The notes: a model not told the origin generated them from the sequence alone. A stretch of DNA of 55,585 nt from Desulfovibrionales bacterium (GCA_007693505.1 REDL01000076.1:1-55585); one strand, 5' to 3'. Shown: positions 1 through 9,052, counted from the first letter of the stretch. Numbers and translations are program-made.

Positions 1-92
1 CACCCGGCGACTGTCAACAAAAAATTTAAAAAAATTAAAAGAAATATTTTTACGTTACAATCGAGGGTGTTGAAACCTACCCTGAAATGAAT

Positions 93-118
93 CAAGCCGG
101 TCCATGGGCACCGGCTTG
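93..118 (-). terminator. Hairpin downstream of the acylphosphatase-like gene
   Basis: A perfect 9-bp stem (CAAGCCGGT / ACCGGCTTG) with an 8-nt loop lies about 50 bases past the stop of the minus-strand acylphosphatase-like gene. No clean T-tract follows on either strand, so intrinsic termination is only a reasonable guess. The first 60 bases of the window are A/T-rich and hold nothing else I can identify. Confidence 0.4.
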
Positions 119-168
119 AACGGGTGGCGGGCTGGTCACAAGCAGCCGCTCCTTTTATCTGTGTAAGG

Positions 169-456
169 TTACTGGCGCATCTCAAAAGAGGAAAAGGCCT
201 TCTCATACTCAATCCACTTGCATTCCAGGTCAGTAACCTTGCTCAACGGCGGCCCTTGAAGAATGCGGACGCGCAACTCCTGAAGATTCTCGTCGCTTCC
301 TTGAGCCAGAACCTCAAGCCGATCATCATGCAGGCTACGCACCCAGCCGTTGATGGAGAGATTTTTTGCTTCATTCATGATCCATTCCTTGAACTCTCCA
401 CCAGGCATGGCGCTCGCGGACTTTCCGGTAAAAACACAATTGAGACTTCGAGTCAT
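169..456 (-). CDS. Acylphosphatase-like protein with replaced catalytic residues
   Basis: 95 residues, the normal acylphosphatase length, with the alpha/beta sandwich landmarks in order: an N-terminal strand, the GWVRSL turn, the LEVLAQG strand, a GPP turn and the C-terminal FSSFEMR strand. Acylphosphatases hydrolyse acyl phosphates using an Arg in the phosphate loop (GVGFR) and an Asn in the GWVRN motif. Here the loop reads GGEFK and the second motif reads VRSL, so Arg is Lys and Asn is Ser. Fold membership looks secure; catalysis is doubtful, and a binding role is possible. A strong AGGAGG lies 5-6 bases before this ATG. The gene stands alone. Confidence 0.8.
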   Translation of the reverse strand: MTRSLNCVFTGKSASAMPGGEFKEWIMNEAKNLSINGWVRSLHDDRLEVLAQGSDENLQELRVRILQGPPLSKVTDLECKWIEYEKAFSSFEMRQ

Positions 457-899
457 CTTTTCCTCCTGAAGGCTATACGGTTTATCCTTGCCAGCAACAT
501 GGTCGTCAAATGCGCCGTTGCTCGCTCACGACTCCCGAGCTTTCGTCATTCCATGCCCATAGTCAACGTCCAATATAATGTAAACAATGACAATCATCAG
601 ACGAACACCTTCTGGTGTGTTCCGCCAAACCGTTTAAATTTCCAGCCCACATTTCGAGTATAATTGCCGTTTGACGGAACGTTTTAAAACTGCTCAACTT
701 GAATCGTTCTCGGACTATTTACCTTTAGCCCGTATGACCTGGCGGGGGAAACAAAGCTATCCCCTTCAACTCAAAAGCTTTCTTTCAAAAGATGCTGTGG
801 AGCATAGCACTTTTTTTTGCATTTCAACACTCAACACGCACTTCTTCCCCTGGCACTGAGCACATGTATCCAAAATTCTTTGAATAGGAGGGTAATTCA
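457..899. other. Intergenic region, no gene recognised
   Basis: 443 bases between the divergently transcribed acylphosphatase-like gene and the flavoprotein gene. It must hold both promoters, but I could not find a convincing -35/-10 pair in either direction. The short ORF at 671-859 has no ribosome binding site and no recognisable product. No RNA gene or repeat was recognised. Confidence 0.5.
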
Positions 900-1529
900 A
901 TGATGAAAGCCATTGCGATCAATGGAAGCCCCAGAAAGGGTGGAAATACGGAAATACTTCTCCGCAGGGTCCTGGAGCCCCTCGAGACAGCTGGATGGGA
1001 AACCCGGTTGCATCAGGTCGGCGGCAAGCGGCTCGGAGGGTGCATCGCTTGTTACCAGTGTTTTGAAAACAAGAACATGCAGTGCGCGGTCACCTCGGAC
1101 ATCTGCAATGACATTGTGGCCGAGGTGTGGGGCGCGGATGCACTGATTCTCGGCTCGCCGACCTACTTCACCGACGTCAGTGCCGAGATGAAGGCACTGC
1201 TTGACCGGCTGGGCCTGGTCAGCGTGGCCAACGGAGGAGCTTTGCGCGGCAAGATTGGGGCGGCAGTGGTCGCTGTTCGCCGAGGCGGGGGGACCCATGT
1301 CTTTGACACCATCAACCACATGTTTCTGATGTCGTCCATGATCATCCCCGGGTCATCCTACTGGAACCTTGGCTTCGGCCTGAACAAGGGCGATGTGCTC
1401 CAGGACCAGGAAGGGCTGCGGAACATGGACTATCTTGGGCGAACCATCGCCTGGCTTGGCCGGGCCATCAAACCCAACCTCGATACATTCCCGTCTTCTG
1501 ACGGTTCGAGCGAGGCCCGGAACGGATGA
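900..1529 (+). CDS. Flavodoxin-fold NAD(P)H-dependent oxidoreductase, iron-sulfur flavoprotein-like
   Basis: 209 residues. The start MMKAIAINGSPRKGGNTE is the FMN phosphate-binding loop of the NADPH-dependent FMN reductase/flavodoxin superfamily. GSPTYFTDVSAEMKALLDR is the second flavin-contacting stretch typical of this group. A compact cysteine cluster (GCIACYQCF followed by QCAV and IC, residues about 48-70) resembles the CX2CX2CXnC motif of iron-sulfur flavoproteins, so a [4Fe-4S] cluster alongside FMN is plausible. The role would be electron transfer or reduction of small quinone- or nitro-type substrates in the cytoplasm; the substrate cannot be read from sequence. GGAGGG precedes the start. 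ATG codons at 900 and 903 are both usable. Confidence 0.85.
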   Translation: MMKAIAINGSPRKGGNTEILLRRVLEPLETAGWETRLHQVGGKRLGGCIACYQCFENKNMQCAVTSDICNDIVAEVWGADALILGSPTYFTDVSAEMKALLDRLGLVSVANGGALRGKIGAAVVAVRRGGGTHVFDTINHMFLMSSMIIPGSSYWNLGFGLNKGDVLQDQEGLRNMDYLGRTIAWLGRAIKPNLDTFPSSDGSSEARNG

Positions 1530-1607
1530 TGGTTTCTTCCCGTTTCGAAAGATTGTATGTACTGCCTTGAGCAACGTATGTGCAGTTCATTTGCCGGGAG
1601 GGCATTC

Positions 1608-2588
1608 ATGGATTTTTGGGAAATCGGGAAAGGTTTACAGGAAGAACGGTTGCGGCAGGGGGTGGACCTGCAACAAGTGGCCAAGGTGACCAGGATCGGG
1701 GTTTTTGCCCTGAAGGCCATAGAGGAGGGAAATGAGAGCGCCCTGCCGGGTTCGGTCTACGTCAAGGGCTTTGTCCGGAGCTATGCTCGTTTTTTGAATC
1801 TCGACCAAGCGATGATCGAGGATGCTCTCAAGAACATGCAATTCAGCACGGACTCCGCTGTCTGGACTCCGCAGCCCCAAAATGAATCGGTCACGCGGCC
1901 ATCTTTTCCACGATGGCAGGCCGGTTTGGCTGGAGTGGCCCTGCTCACCCTTGTCGGGGGAGGGGCAATGCTTCTCCAGTCCAGGATGAGCCCGGAACAC
2001 ACATCGGAGGAGGCCATGGTGGACACCAGCCTCACGCCGCCACAGGCGGTCAGCGAGGCACCCTCCCCACAATCAGCTTGGCAGCTCCCCACTCCATTGC
2101 AGGAGGATCTTGTCCCGGTCGCACCGCCGGACACTCCCCTTCCTGATACCGATTTAGACGCCCCGTCGGAACTGCCGCCCAACTCGGTTGTTGTTGAGCA
2201 GATTGATCAACCGCTCCCTGTCCGCGAGGACCTGGACCTCCAGATCGCCACCCTGGACGCCATGCAGTTGCGTTTGCAGCCTGGAAACAAGCGGGCCGAT
2301 TTCGAGGTGCGCAACCTCACAAATGACCTCATATCCGGGCAGATCAATGTTTCGTTCATCAGCAGGGGGGGTGGCACCTTTCCCGCTCTCGGCCAGGAGG
2401 ATATCCCGCAATTTCGTATCCGCAACTTCCGCCCGGTTTCCACCCGTCTCCACCTCCCACCGGAGTTGCGCCACGAGGAACTGGCGGGAATCCAGTTTGT
2501 GATTACTGATTCCGAAAACAGAGACGTCTTTGTCAAAACCTACCCGGTGGGTCAGAGCGAACCAGCCGAAACCAGATCCCTTGAGTAA
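1608..2588 (+). CDS. RodZ-like helix-turn-helix membrane protein
   Basis: 326 residues from the ATG at 1608, chosen over an upstream in-frame codon because GGGAGG sits 7 bases before it and the N-terminus then matches the family (MDFWEIGKGLQEER). Residues 1-75 form the Xre-like HTH_25 domain of RodZ, which in rod-shaped cells links MreB to the elongation machinery. A single membrane segment follows near residues 103-121. Then comes a Pro/Glu-rich periplasmic linker and a C-terminal beta-rich domain that I do not recognise as standard DUF4115. Topology is cytoplasmic N-terminus, periplasmic C-terminus. A cell-shape role is inferred from the N-terminal half only. Confidence 0.75.
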   Translation: MDFWEIGKGLQEERLRQGVDLQQVAKVTRIGVFALKAIEEGNESALPGSVYVKGFVRSYARFLNLDQAMIEDALKNMQFSTDSAVWTPQPQNESVTRPSFPRWQAGLAGVALLTLVGGGAMLLQSRMSPEHTSEEAMVDTSLTPPQAVSEAPSPQSAWQLPTPLQEDLVPVAPPDTPLPDTDLDAPSELPPNSVVVEQIDQPLPVREDLDLQIATLDAMQLRLQPGNKRADFEVRNLTNDLISGQINVSFISRGGGTFPALGQEDIPQFRIRNFRPVSTRLHLPPELRHEELAGIQFVITDSENRDVFVKTYPVGQSEPAETRSLE

Positions 2589-2608
2589 TCCGCACAGTGG
2601 CGCAAATA

Positions 2609-2650
2609 AACACACCGGAATCGGGGGAGCTCCCCCGATTCCGGTGTGTT
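2609..2650. terminator. Perfect 42-bp palindrome between convergent genes
   Basis: A loopless perfect inverted repeat with 21-base arms centred at 2629/2630 (core CGGGGGAGCTCCCCCG). It lies 20 bases after the RodZ-like stop and about 150 bases beyond the end of cydB on the other strand. Convergent placement suggests a bidirectional terminator, though T-rich sequence appears only some 20 bases further on (about 2658-2675). Such a long perfect palindrome is unusual for a simple terminator. Confidence 0.6.
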
Positions 2651-2799
2651 GCCGGTATGTTTCTTTGTTTGCTGTTTCGGTCAGACAGGAGAATGAAAAG
2701 CGGAGTGCAGCCGCATCGTCACCCCTTGTGGCCTCTCTGGCCATCACATCGTTCCAGCTTCTCCGACTCTCGTTTTTTCCTCACTCATGTGCTTCTTCC

Positions 2800-3825
2800 T
2801 CAATAGGCCTCCTCGTACTCCAGATCCGCATCCGTGATCTTGTGCCCAAACGTCACATGCAGCCAAGCCTGATAGGCAATCACCAGGGGAACGAAGACCA
2901 GGACCACACCCAGCATGATCTTCAGTGTCAGCTGGCTTGAGGCGGAGTTGGCAATGGTCATGCTGTAGGCCGGGTCCAGGCTGGAAGGCAAAAGTGCGGG
3001 AAACAGGCCGATCACCCCGAACAGGGTCACGCTGATGATGGCCACAGCCGAAGCTGCCCAGGCCTTGAGCATGGACCTCTTGCCCAGGAAGACTCTGGCC
3101 TGCACCAGACCCAGGACGGCCAAAAGCAGAATCACGAACAGGACCGGATTGTTCATGTAATTGTCAAAAAGTTGAGTGAAGTAGGCGCTTGAGATCAGAA
3201 ACAAGACCACCACGACCAACAGGGCCAGCCACAGCTTCTCGGCCATGGCCGCGGCCCGGGCCGCTATCGGCCCCTCGGACTTGACCCCCAGCCAGAGGCT
3301 TCCGTGCAAGGAAAACATCAGCACGAACAGAACGCCGCCCAAGAGGCCGTAGGGGTTGAGCAGGTCCAGCAACCCTCCTTCATTGACCCCTTGGGCATTG
3401 AGCGGAATGCCCTGGAAAATGTTCGCAAATGCCACGCCCAACAACAGTGCCGGCAAAAAGCTTCCCCCAATGTGGCAGTAGTCCCAGACCCTTCGCCACC
3501 GTTCACTGTCCACCTTGCGGCGGAACTCGAAGGACACGCCACGCAGGATCAGGGCGAACAGCAGCAGCATCAAGGCCGTGTACAGTCCGCTGAACAGGGC
3601 GGCGTACGTGGCCGGAAACGCGGCAAACGTGACTCCGCCGGCAGTGATCAGCCACACCTGGTTTCCGTCCCAGAAGGGCCCGGCGGCATTGTACATGATC
3701 CGCCGATCCCGTTCATCCGCGGCCAGGATGGGCATCAATGTCCCCAGTCCCAGATCATAGCCATCCAGGGCGAAATAGATCGCCCACAATAAGCCCCAAA
3801 GCACAAACCATGTGATTTCCAACAT
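2800..3825 (-). CDS. cydB: Cytochrome bd oxidase subunit II
   Basis: 341 residues, about the normal CydB length, with the FALDGYDLGLG motif at the N-terminus, the NAAGPFWDGNQVWL motif, and eight or nine hydrophobic segments. CydB is the structural partner of CydA in the quinol:O2 oxidoreductase that reduces oxygen to water with high affinity at the inner membrane. It starts 45 bases after the cydA stop with AAGGAG before the ATG, so it is co-transcribed with cydA. In anaerobes this oxidase mainly removes oxygen. The C-terminus ends in an acidic EYEEAY tail. Confidence 0.97.
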   Translation of the reverse strand: MLEITWFVLWGLLWAIYFALDGYDLGLGTLMPILAADERDRRIMYNAAGPFWDGNQVWLITAGGVTFAAFPATYAALFSGLYTALMLLLFALILRGVSFEFRRKVDSERWRRVWDYCHIGGSFLPALLLGVAFANIFQGIPLNAQGVNEGGLLDLLNPYGLLGGVLFVLMFSLHGSLWLGVKSEGPIAARAAAMAEKLWLALLVVVVLFLISSAYFTQLFDNYMNNPVLFVILLLAVLGLVQARVFLGKRSMLKAWAASAVAIISVTLFGVIGLFPALLPSSLDPAYSMTIANSASSQLTLKIMLGVVLVFVPLVIAYQAWLHVTFGHKITDADLEYEEAY

Positions 3826-3870
3826 TTGGATTCTCCTTGATCACGAGATGTCGAGTCGCACCGTCCGGAG

Positions 3871-5247
3871 CTATGCCGGCGATCCCTGGGACGCAACGCC
3901 TGGGTCGGCATCCTGACCTTGCGCATCATCTTCCTTGCTCCTGGAGGATTTTGGCCCCTTCCTCCCATGATGCATCAGCAGAAAAACATTCACAGCCACC
4001 AGCAATCCGTAGATCAGCCCGAAAAGCGCCAGTGAAAACCCGACCTGCCCCAAAGTCACACCAGCGGAAACCGCATCCTCGGTACGCATGATTCCGTTCA
4101 CGATCCAGGGTTGACGCCCGACCTCCGCCACGATCCAACCCAGCTGGATGGCGATGTACGGCAACGGGATCACCCAGGGCAGAGTGCGTAACAGCCTGGG
4201 AGAGGACTGGGGATCCTTGCGGCGAATCCAGACCCAGGCGGCAAGTGCCGGGAAAAGGAACCCGAGAGCGACCATGGTGCGAAAGGAGGCAAAGGTCAGC
4301 ATTACCGGTGGGCGGTCTTCCAAGGGAAAGTCTCGAAGCCCTTTCACTTCCGCGTCAAAGGAATGGTAGGCGAGCATGGACAGGCCGCCGGGAATGGGCA
4401 GAATCTCAACCAGATTCCGTTCATTGGCCGGATCAGGAATAACGAACAGATACTGGGGGGCACGGTTCATGGTTTCCCAGTGGGATTCCATGGCCGCCAG
4501 CTTGGTAGGTTGGAATTTGGCCACAGTGGAACCATGATGATGTCCCTGCACCACCAGAGCCAGGGCGAAAACCAGGGTAAAAGGGGCGGCGATCCGAAAA
4601 GAGCGGGTGAAAAAGTCCACATTGCTGCCACGGGCCAGATGCCAGGCAGAAACGCCCAGGACGAAAAAACCGCTGAGCACATAGGCCGAGAAGAGGACAT
4701 GGACAAACTGCTGCCACGCAAAGGGATTACTGACCAAGGCGGCAAAACTTTCCAGTTCGGCACGATCCCCGCGAAGCACGAATCCCGTGGGATTTTGCAT
4801 CCAGCCGTTGGCCATCAAAATCCAGAACGCCGACAAATTGGCCGCCAGAGCCACCAGCCAGATACTGGCGTTATGCAGCTTGGGGGACAACCGGTTCCAG
4901 CCAAATATCCAGACTGCCAGGAAGGTTGACTCCAAAAAAAAGGCCAGGGTGGCTTCGATGGCCAGCAGCGAACCAAAAATATCACCCACATAGGCCGAAT
5001 ATCGTGCCCAGTTGGTTCCAAACTGAAACTCCAGAGCAATTCCCGTGACCACTCCAAGTGCAAAATTGATCAGAAAAAGTTTCCCCCAGAACTTGGCCAT
5101 CCGCTTGTACACCTCGTCTCCAGTGCGCACCCACTTGAACTCCATATACGCCACCAAGAGCGACAGCCCCAAGGTCAGCGGCACGAAGATGAAGTGCACA
5201 AAGGTCGTGAAGGCGAACTGCAGCCGCGACAACAGCAATACGTCCAT
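3871..5247 (-). CDS. cydA: Cytochrome bd ubiquinol/menaquinol oxidase subunit I
   Basis: 458 residues from ATG 5247, which has GGAGGG upstream and gives the family N-terminus MDVLLLSRLQFAFTTFVH; a longer in-frame extension to 5331 has no support. CydA carries hemes b558, b595 and d and the quinol site. The His in RLQFAFTTFVH, the His in WQQFVH and the Met in SFRTMV match the heme ligands, and GWIVAEVGRQPW is the conserved late motif. The quinol loop looks short (Q-loop-S type). The gene lies between the rrf2-like regulator and cydB with gaps of 37 and 45 bases, and ends in a hydrophilic tail. Confidence 0.97.
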   Translation of the reverse strand: MDVLLLSRLQFAFTTFVHFIFVPLTLGLSLLVAYMEFKWVRTGDEVYKRMAKFWGKLFLINFALGVVTGIALEFQFGTNWARYSAYVGDIFGSLLAIEATLAFFLESTFLAVWIFGWNRLSPKLHNASIWLVALAANLSAFWILMANGWMQNPTGFVLRGDRAELESFAALVSNPFAWQQFVHVLFSAYVLSGFFVLGVSAWHLARGSNVDFFTRSFRIAAPFTLVFALALVVQGHHHGSTVAKFQPTKLAAMESHWETMNRAPQYLFVIPDPANERNLVEILPIPGGLSMLAYHSFDAEVKGLRDFPLEDRPPVMLTFASFRTMVALGFLFPALAAWVWIRRKDPQSSPRLLRTLPWVIPLPYIAIQLGWIVAEVGRQPWIVNGIMRTEDAVSAGVTLGQVGFSLALFGLIYGLLVAVNVFLLMHHGRKGPKSSRSKEDDAQGQDADPGVASQGSPA

Positions 5248-5284
5248 TAACCAACCCTCCTTAAAGTGTTGAAAACCTGACTCC

Positions 5285-5722
5285 TCACCCTTTTCCAAAT
5301 GCGCAATCGGGGAGGTTAGCCTGCTCCACATCTTGAAGTTCGGACAAGGGCACGCTCAAGGTTTCCCGCAGCCCCGCTCTGGCGTCATGCCAAACCCGAT
5401 GCACGCCGCACACTGATGTCCGCCCACAACTGTCATGACGAAAAAGACACTCATTGAGAAAAATTTCCCCTTCCACCGCTTCGATCACATCCAGGAGCAA
5501 AATATCCTCTGGGGCCTTGAGGAGCCGATATCCGCCGCGTGGGCCTTGCACGATCTGAATCAGTCCGGCCCGGGCCAATTCCTGGGCAATCTTGGCCAAA
5601 AAAGGACCGGGGATATCCATGGTCTCGGCAATCTCCTTACGAGCCACGACACCCTCAGTATTCCCGCGTGACATGTAGAGCATGCACCGTACAGCGTACT
5701 CCCCGGCTTTCGTCAGCATCAT
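5285..5722 (-). CDS. Rrf2-family iron-sulfur transcription regulator of the cyd operon
   Basis: 145 residues with the Rrf2 winged-helix signature: an MMLTKAGEYAVRCMLY N-terminal helix, a recognition helix near IPGPFLAKIAQEL, and the wing GPRGGYRL. Residues about 92-109 carry three cysteines and a histidine in the spacing C-X6-C-X5-C-X2-H, close to the IscR cluster motif C-X5-C-X5-C-X2-H. It therefore probably binds an Fe-S cluster and senses oxygen, NO or cluster supply. It is the first gene of the operon, 37 bases before cydA, behind a clear promoter. I infer it regulates cydAB and itself. Confidence 0.9.
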   Translation of the reverse strand: MMLTKAGEYAVRCMLYMSRGNTEGVVARKEIAETMDIPGPFLAKIAQELARAGLIQIVQGPRGGYRLLKAPEDILLLDVIEAVEGEIFLNECLFRHDSCGRTSVCGVHRVWHDARAGLRETLSVPLSELQDVEQANLPDCAFGKG

Positions 5723-5769
5723 GTTCTTGTGGCTCCTCTCATTACCAAGATAAATGTGATTTTTTTTCT

Positions 5770-5798
5770 CCTATATGGGGGTCACCCGGATCTGTCAA
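5770..5798 (-). promoter_or_regulatory. Sigma70-type promoter for rrf2-cydAB
   Basis: Read on the minus strand: TTGACA at 5798-5793, a 17-base spacer, then TATAGG at 5775-5770. The -35 box is perfect. The start site would fall about 45 bases before the rrf2 ATG. A stretch of eight A residues follows in the leader. The spacer and -10 region are the likely place for an Rrf2 operator, but no clear dyad is visible. Confidence 0.75.
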
Positions 5799-5863
5799 GC
5801 CTCTTTCTTCCGGGCAGGCTGAAAAGAATCTCGGGCAACGCGACATGATCGCGCTTGAACCGC

Positions 5864-6262
5864 TTAACCGCCGAGAAAAACCGCGTGCATGATCCGTCCA
5901 GGAATGAACGTGAAACCGCCGGCAACGACAAGGCCGCCGACAAACAAGCCGATCATGTTCGCCCGGTGTATGGGGATCTGATGTCTGCGGGCCGCCAGGA
6001 CGGCCAGGGGGGTGACGATGCAGACATAAATGGAGATCAAGTGAATGGGGCTGAATGGCCCGATGATACGCAATTGAAAAATCCCAAAGGAGGACAGCGC
6101 CACGATGATCATCAGCCCTACCCAGAGATATCCAATGCGACGGTGAACCAGCCCGCCTTTGGATGCGAAGAACTGGTAAATTCCCAAGATAAATGCAAGT
6201 ATGGCTGTATAGGTGTGGATCTGGATGATCCAGTTCGCGTTGTTCAGTGGCGCCAAGTCCAT
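5864..6262 (-). CDS. DUF2306-like small integral membrane protein
   Basis: 132 residues with four predicted membrane helices (roughly residues 13-32, 44-62, 70-90 and 102-125). The landmark HRRIGYLWV between helices 1 and 2 is typical of DUF2306 and related heme/quinone-region membrane proteins. No function is established that I can assign. It starts 15 bases after the uvrA stop on the same strand, so it is probably a downstream passenger of the uvrA transcript. A role in DNA repair is not implied. Confidence 0.75.
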   Translation of the reverse strand: MDLAPLNNANWIIQIHTYTAILAFILGIYQFFASKGGLVHRRIGYLWVGLMIIVALSSFGIFQLRIIGPFSPIHLISIYVCIVTPLAVLAARRHQIPIHRANMIGLFVGGLVVAGGFTFIPGRIMHAVFLGG

Positions 6263-6277
6263 ACGTTCTCCTTGGTT

Positions 6278-9040
6278 TCAGCTTCGCATCTCCCGCAAAA
6301 ACTGGCCCGTCGCCGAATCAGGGTTCTTGCGAATCTGCTCCGGGGTGCCGCTGGCCACGATGCGGCCTCCGGCATCCCCCCCTCCGGGTCCCAGGTCAAT
6401 GACATGGTCCGCGGCCCAGATTACGTCCAGATTATGCTCGATGACCACGACGGAAGCCCCCTTGTCCACCAGCTTCTGCAGCACGTGGATCAGCTTGCCT
6501 GTTTCATGCATGTGCAGACCGGTGGTGGGTTCATCCAGGATGTACATGGTTCCCGGCAGACTGCGCTTGCCCAGTTCTCGGGAAATTTTGATTCGCTGGG
6601 CCTCCCCTCCGGAAAGGGTTGTGGCTGGCTGGCCCAGACGTAAATATTCCAACCCGACCTCCTGGAGGACTTCCAGGCGACGTTCCAGGGTCGGATAATT
6701 GGTGAAAAACCGCCGGGCTTCGGCGACGGTCAGGTTCAGAACCTGGGCAATGTTCAGCCCCTTGTATTCGATGGTCAGGGTCTCCCGGTTGTAGCGCTCC
6801 CCGCCGCAAACCTCGCAGGTCACGAACACGTCCGGCAAAAAATGCATCTCCACCCGGATCTGCCCGTCTCCCTGGCAGGTCTCGCAGCGCCCCCCGGGAA
6901 CGTTGAAGCTGAATCGCCCAGGGGTGTAGCCGCGTTTGCGGGCTTCCACCGTGGTGGCGAAGATCTTGCGGATCTCGTCGAACACCTTGGTGTAGGTGGC
7001 CGGATTGGAGCGCGGCGTGCGTCCGATGGGCGTCTGATCAATGGCAATGATTCTTTCCACACGCTCCAACCCCTCGATGCCTCCGATCTTTCCAGGCGTA
7101 TCCACCTTGATCCCCCGGGCCAGGGCAATATGCTTGTACAGGGAGTCCACCACCAGGGAGCTTTTGCCCGAGCCGGAGACACCGGTCACACAGACCAGCG
7201 CGGCCAGAGGGATCAGACACTCCAGATTGTGCAGGTTGTTCGTGCGCACCTCGCGCAAGACAAGTGACGTTGCGCCGTTTCGGCGCTTTTCCGGTCCGGT
7301 GATGACCAGATCTCCACGCAGATACTTTCCCGTCAGGGAGTCCTGGTGGCGCAGCAGCCCCTCCACCCGACCGCCGTAAACCAGGTGCCCGCCAAGGGCA
7401 CCGGATCCAGGCCCCAGTTCCAGAACATGGTCCGCGGCCCTGATGGTAGCCTCGTCATGCTCGACGACCAGCACGGTATTGCCACGAGCCTGCAGATCTC
7501 GCAACGAAGCCAGCAACCGGGCATTGTCCCGGGGATGCAACCCAATACTCGGCTCATCCAGGACATACGTCACACCCACCAGGCCGGAGCCCAACTGACC
7601 GGCCAGACGGATGCGCTGGGCTTCACCGCCGGAGAGCGTGGACATGGTCCGTGCCAGGCTGAGATAATCCAGTCCCACCCGCACCAAAAAATCCAGACGG
7701 TGGACCAGTTCCTTGAGGAGTGGTCCGGCGATCAATTCCTGCTGCCCGGCAAAACGCTGGGCCCGCAGCCATTCCAAGGCTCGGGCCACGGGCAGGCTGC
7801 AGAACGCAAAAATATTCAGGTCCTCGACCCTGACCGCCAGGGCCTCTGGCTTCAGGCGCGCCCCGCCGCAGGCCGGGCAGGGCCTGTTCTGGCGAAAACG
7901 GGAGAGTTCGTCGCGCCAGACCGGGCCAAGCACCTGATGGCCTTGGTCCAGGAGCGGAACCACTCCCTCCCAAGACGTACCAGGATCGCCGTGAAACAGC
8001 GCAGCCCAAGCCTGTGGTGAATACGCAGAGAGCGGGGTATCCAGGTTGAAATCATACGCCGCACCGAGACGTTGCAACGCCTCGGCATAGCGTCCCAGCG
8101 CAGTGGGTTTGCGCCAGGGAATGATGCCTCCCTGCCGCAGACTCAAGCCCTTGTTCGGTGCCAGCAGATCCGGTTCAAAGTACTCCACGCTGCCGATTCC
8201 GGAGCAGGTCGGACAGGCTCCCTGCGGGCTGTTGAAGGAGAACAACTGCGGAGAAAGTGGTGGCAGACTGATATCACACGTTGTACAGGCCGAGGTTGTG
8301 CTGAAAACCAACTCCTCCCCGTCCACGATCTGAATCGAGACGCGCCCCTTGCCGTACTTCAGAGCCAGTTCCAGGGAGTCCGCCAAACGATGCCGGATTT
8401 CCGGCCCGGCCACCAGCCGGTCCACGACCAGGTCCAAGGTATGACGCTGATTCTTGGAAATTTCCGGCAAAGGCTCCAGCGGAAGCACATTCCCGTCCAC
8501 CCGGACCCGCACAAAGCCTTGGGCCTTCAGCTTGCGCATCAGTTCCTGCTGGGTTCCCTTCTGGTTCTCCACCAGAGGCGCCAGAAGCAAAAACCTGGTT
8601 TTTTCGGGCAGCCCGAGGACAGCCTGGACAATCTCATCCAGACTGCGGGCCTCGATGGCCTTTCCGCAGCGGGGGCAAAACATGCGGCCTAAGCGGGCGT
8701 AAAAGACCCGCAGGTAGTCGTACACCTCCGTGACCGTCCCCACCGTGGACCGGGGATTGCGGGTCAAGGTCTGCTGCTCCAGGGAAATTGCCGGAGACAA
8801 CCCCTCGATCTTCTCCACCTGGGGTTTGTCCAGCTGAGGGAGGAATTGCCGGGCGTAGGCGGAAAGCGACTCCACGTAACGGCGCTGCCCCTCGGCATAG
8901 ATGATGTCAAAGGCTAACGTGGACTTTCCTGACCCGGACGGACCGCACACGACCACCAGCTTGTCCCGAGGAATAACCAGAGACAAGTTCTTGAGGTTGT
9001 GCTGGCGAGCGCCTTCGATGTGTATGACGGATTCGGCCAT
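6278..9040 (-). CDS. uvrA: Excinuclease ABC subunit A
   Basis: 920 residues, close to the usual 940. Two ABC ATPase halves are visible: GPSGSGKST near residue 32 and GVSGSGKSS in the second half, each with an LSGGEAQR signature. CXXC zinc-finger pairs include CPRCG, CTTCD, CPACG, CETCQ and CEVCGG. UvrA recognises bulky DNA lesions and loads UvrB in nucleotide excision repair. No ribosome binding site precedes the ATG: it lies only 12 bases after the T-tract of a strong terminator serving the upstream gene. The uvrA promoter must therefore overlap that terminator or uvrA relies on read-through. Confidence 0.97.
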   Translation of the reverse strand: MAESVIHIEGARQHNLKNLSLVIPRDKLVVVCGPSGSGKSTLAFDIIYAEGQRRYVESLSAYARQFLPQLDKPQVEKIEGLSPAISLEQQTLTRNPRSTVGTVTEVYDYLRVFYARLGRMFCPRCGKAIEARSLDEIVQAVLGLPEKTRFLLLAPLVENQKGTQQELMRKLKAQGFVRVRVDGNVLPLEPLPEISKNQRHTLDLVVDRLVAGPEIRHRLADSLELALKYGKGRVSIQIVDGEELVFSTTSACTTCDISLPPLSPQLFSFNSPQGACPTCSGIGSVEYFEPDLLAPNKGLSLRQGGIIPWRKPTALGRYAEALQRLGAAYDFNLDTPLSAYSPQAWAALFHGDPGTSWEGVVPLLDQGHQVLGPVWRDELSRFRQNRPCPACGGARLKPEALAVRVEDLNIFAFCSLPVARALEWLRAQRFAGQQELIAGPLLKELVHRLDFLVRVGLDYLSLARTMSTLSGGEAQRIRLAGQLGSGLVGVTYVLDEPSIGLHPRDNARLLASLRDLQARGNTVLVVEHDEATIRAADHVLELGPGSGALGGHLVYGGRVEGLLRHQDSLTGKYLRGDLVITGPEKRRNGATSLVLREVRTNNLHNLECLIPLAALVCVTGVSGSGKSSLVVDSLYKHIALARGIKVDTPGKIGGIEGLERVERIIAIDQTPIGRTPRSNPATYTKVFDEIRKIFATTVEARKRGYTPGRFSFNVPGGRCETCQGDGQIRVEMHFLPDVFVTCEVCGGERYNRETLTIEYKGLNIAQVLNLTVAEARRFFTNYPTLERRLEVLQEVGLEYLRLGQPATTLSGGEAQRIKISRELGKRSLPGTMYILDEPTTGLHMHETGKLIHVLQKLVDKGASVVVIEHNLDVIWAADHVIDLGPGGGDAGGRIVASGTPEQIRKNPDSATGQFLREMRS

Positions 9041-9052
9041 AATGAAATGAAC

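Noticed and set aside
671-859. A 62-codon ORF between the first two genes
   Set aside because: No ribosome binding site, no recognisable motif, and atypical composition.
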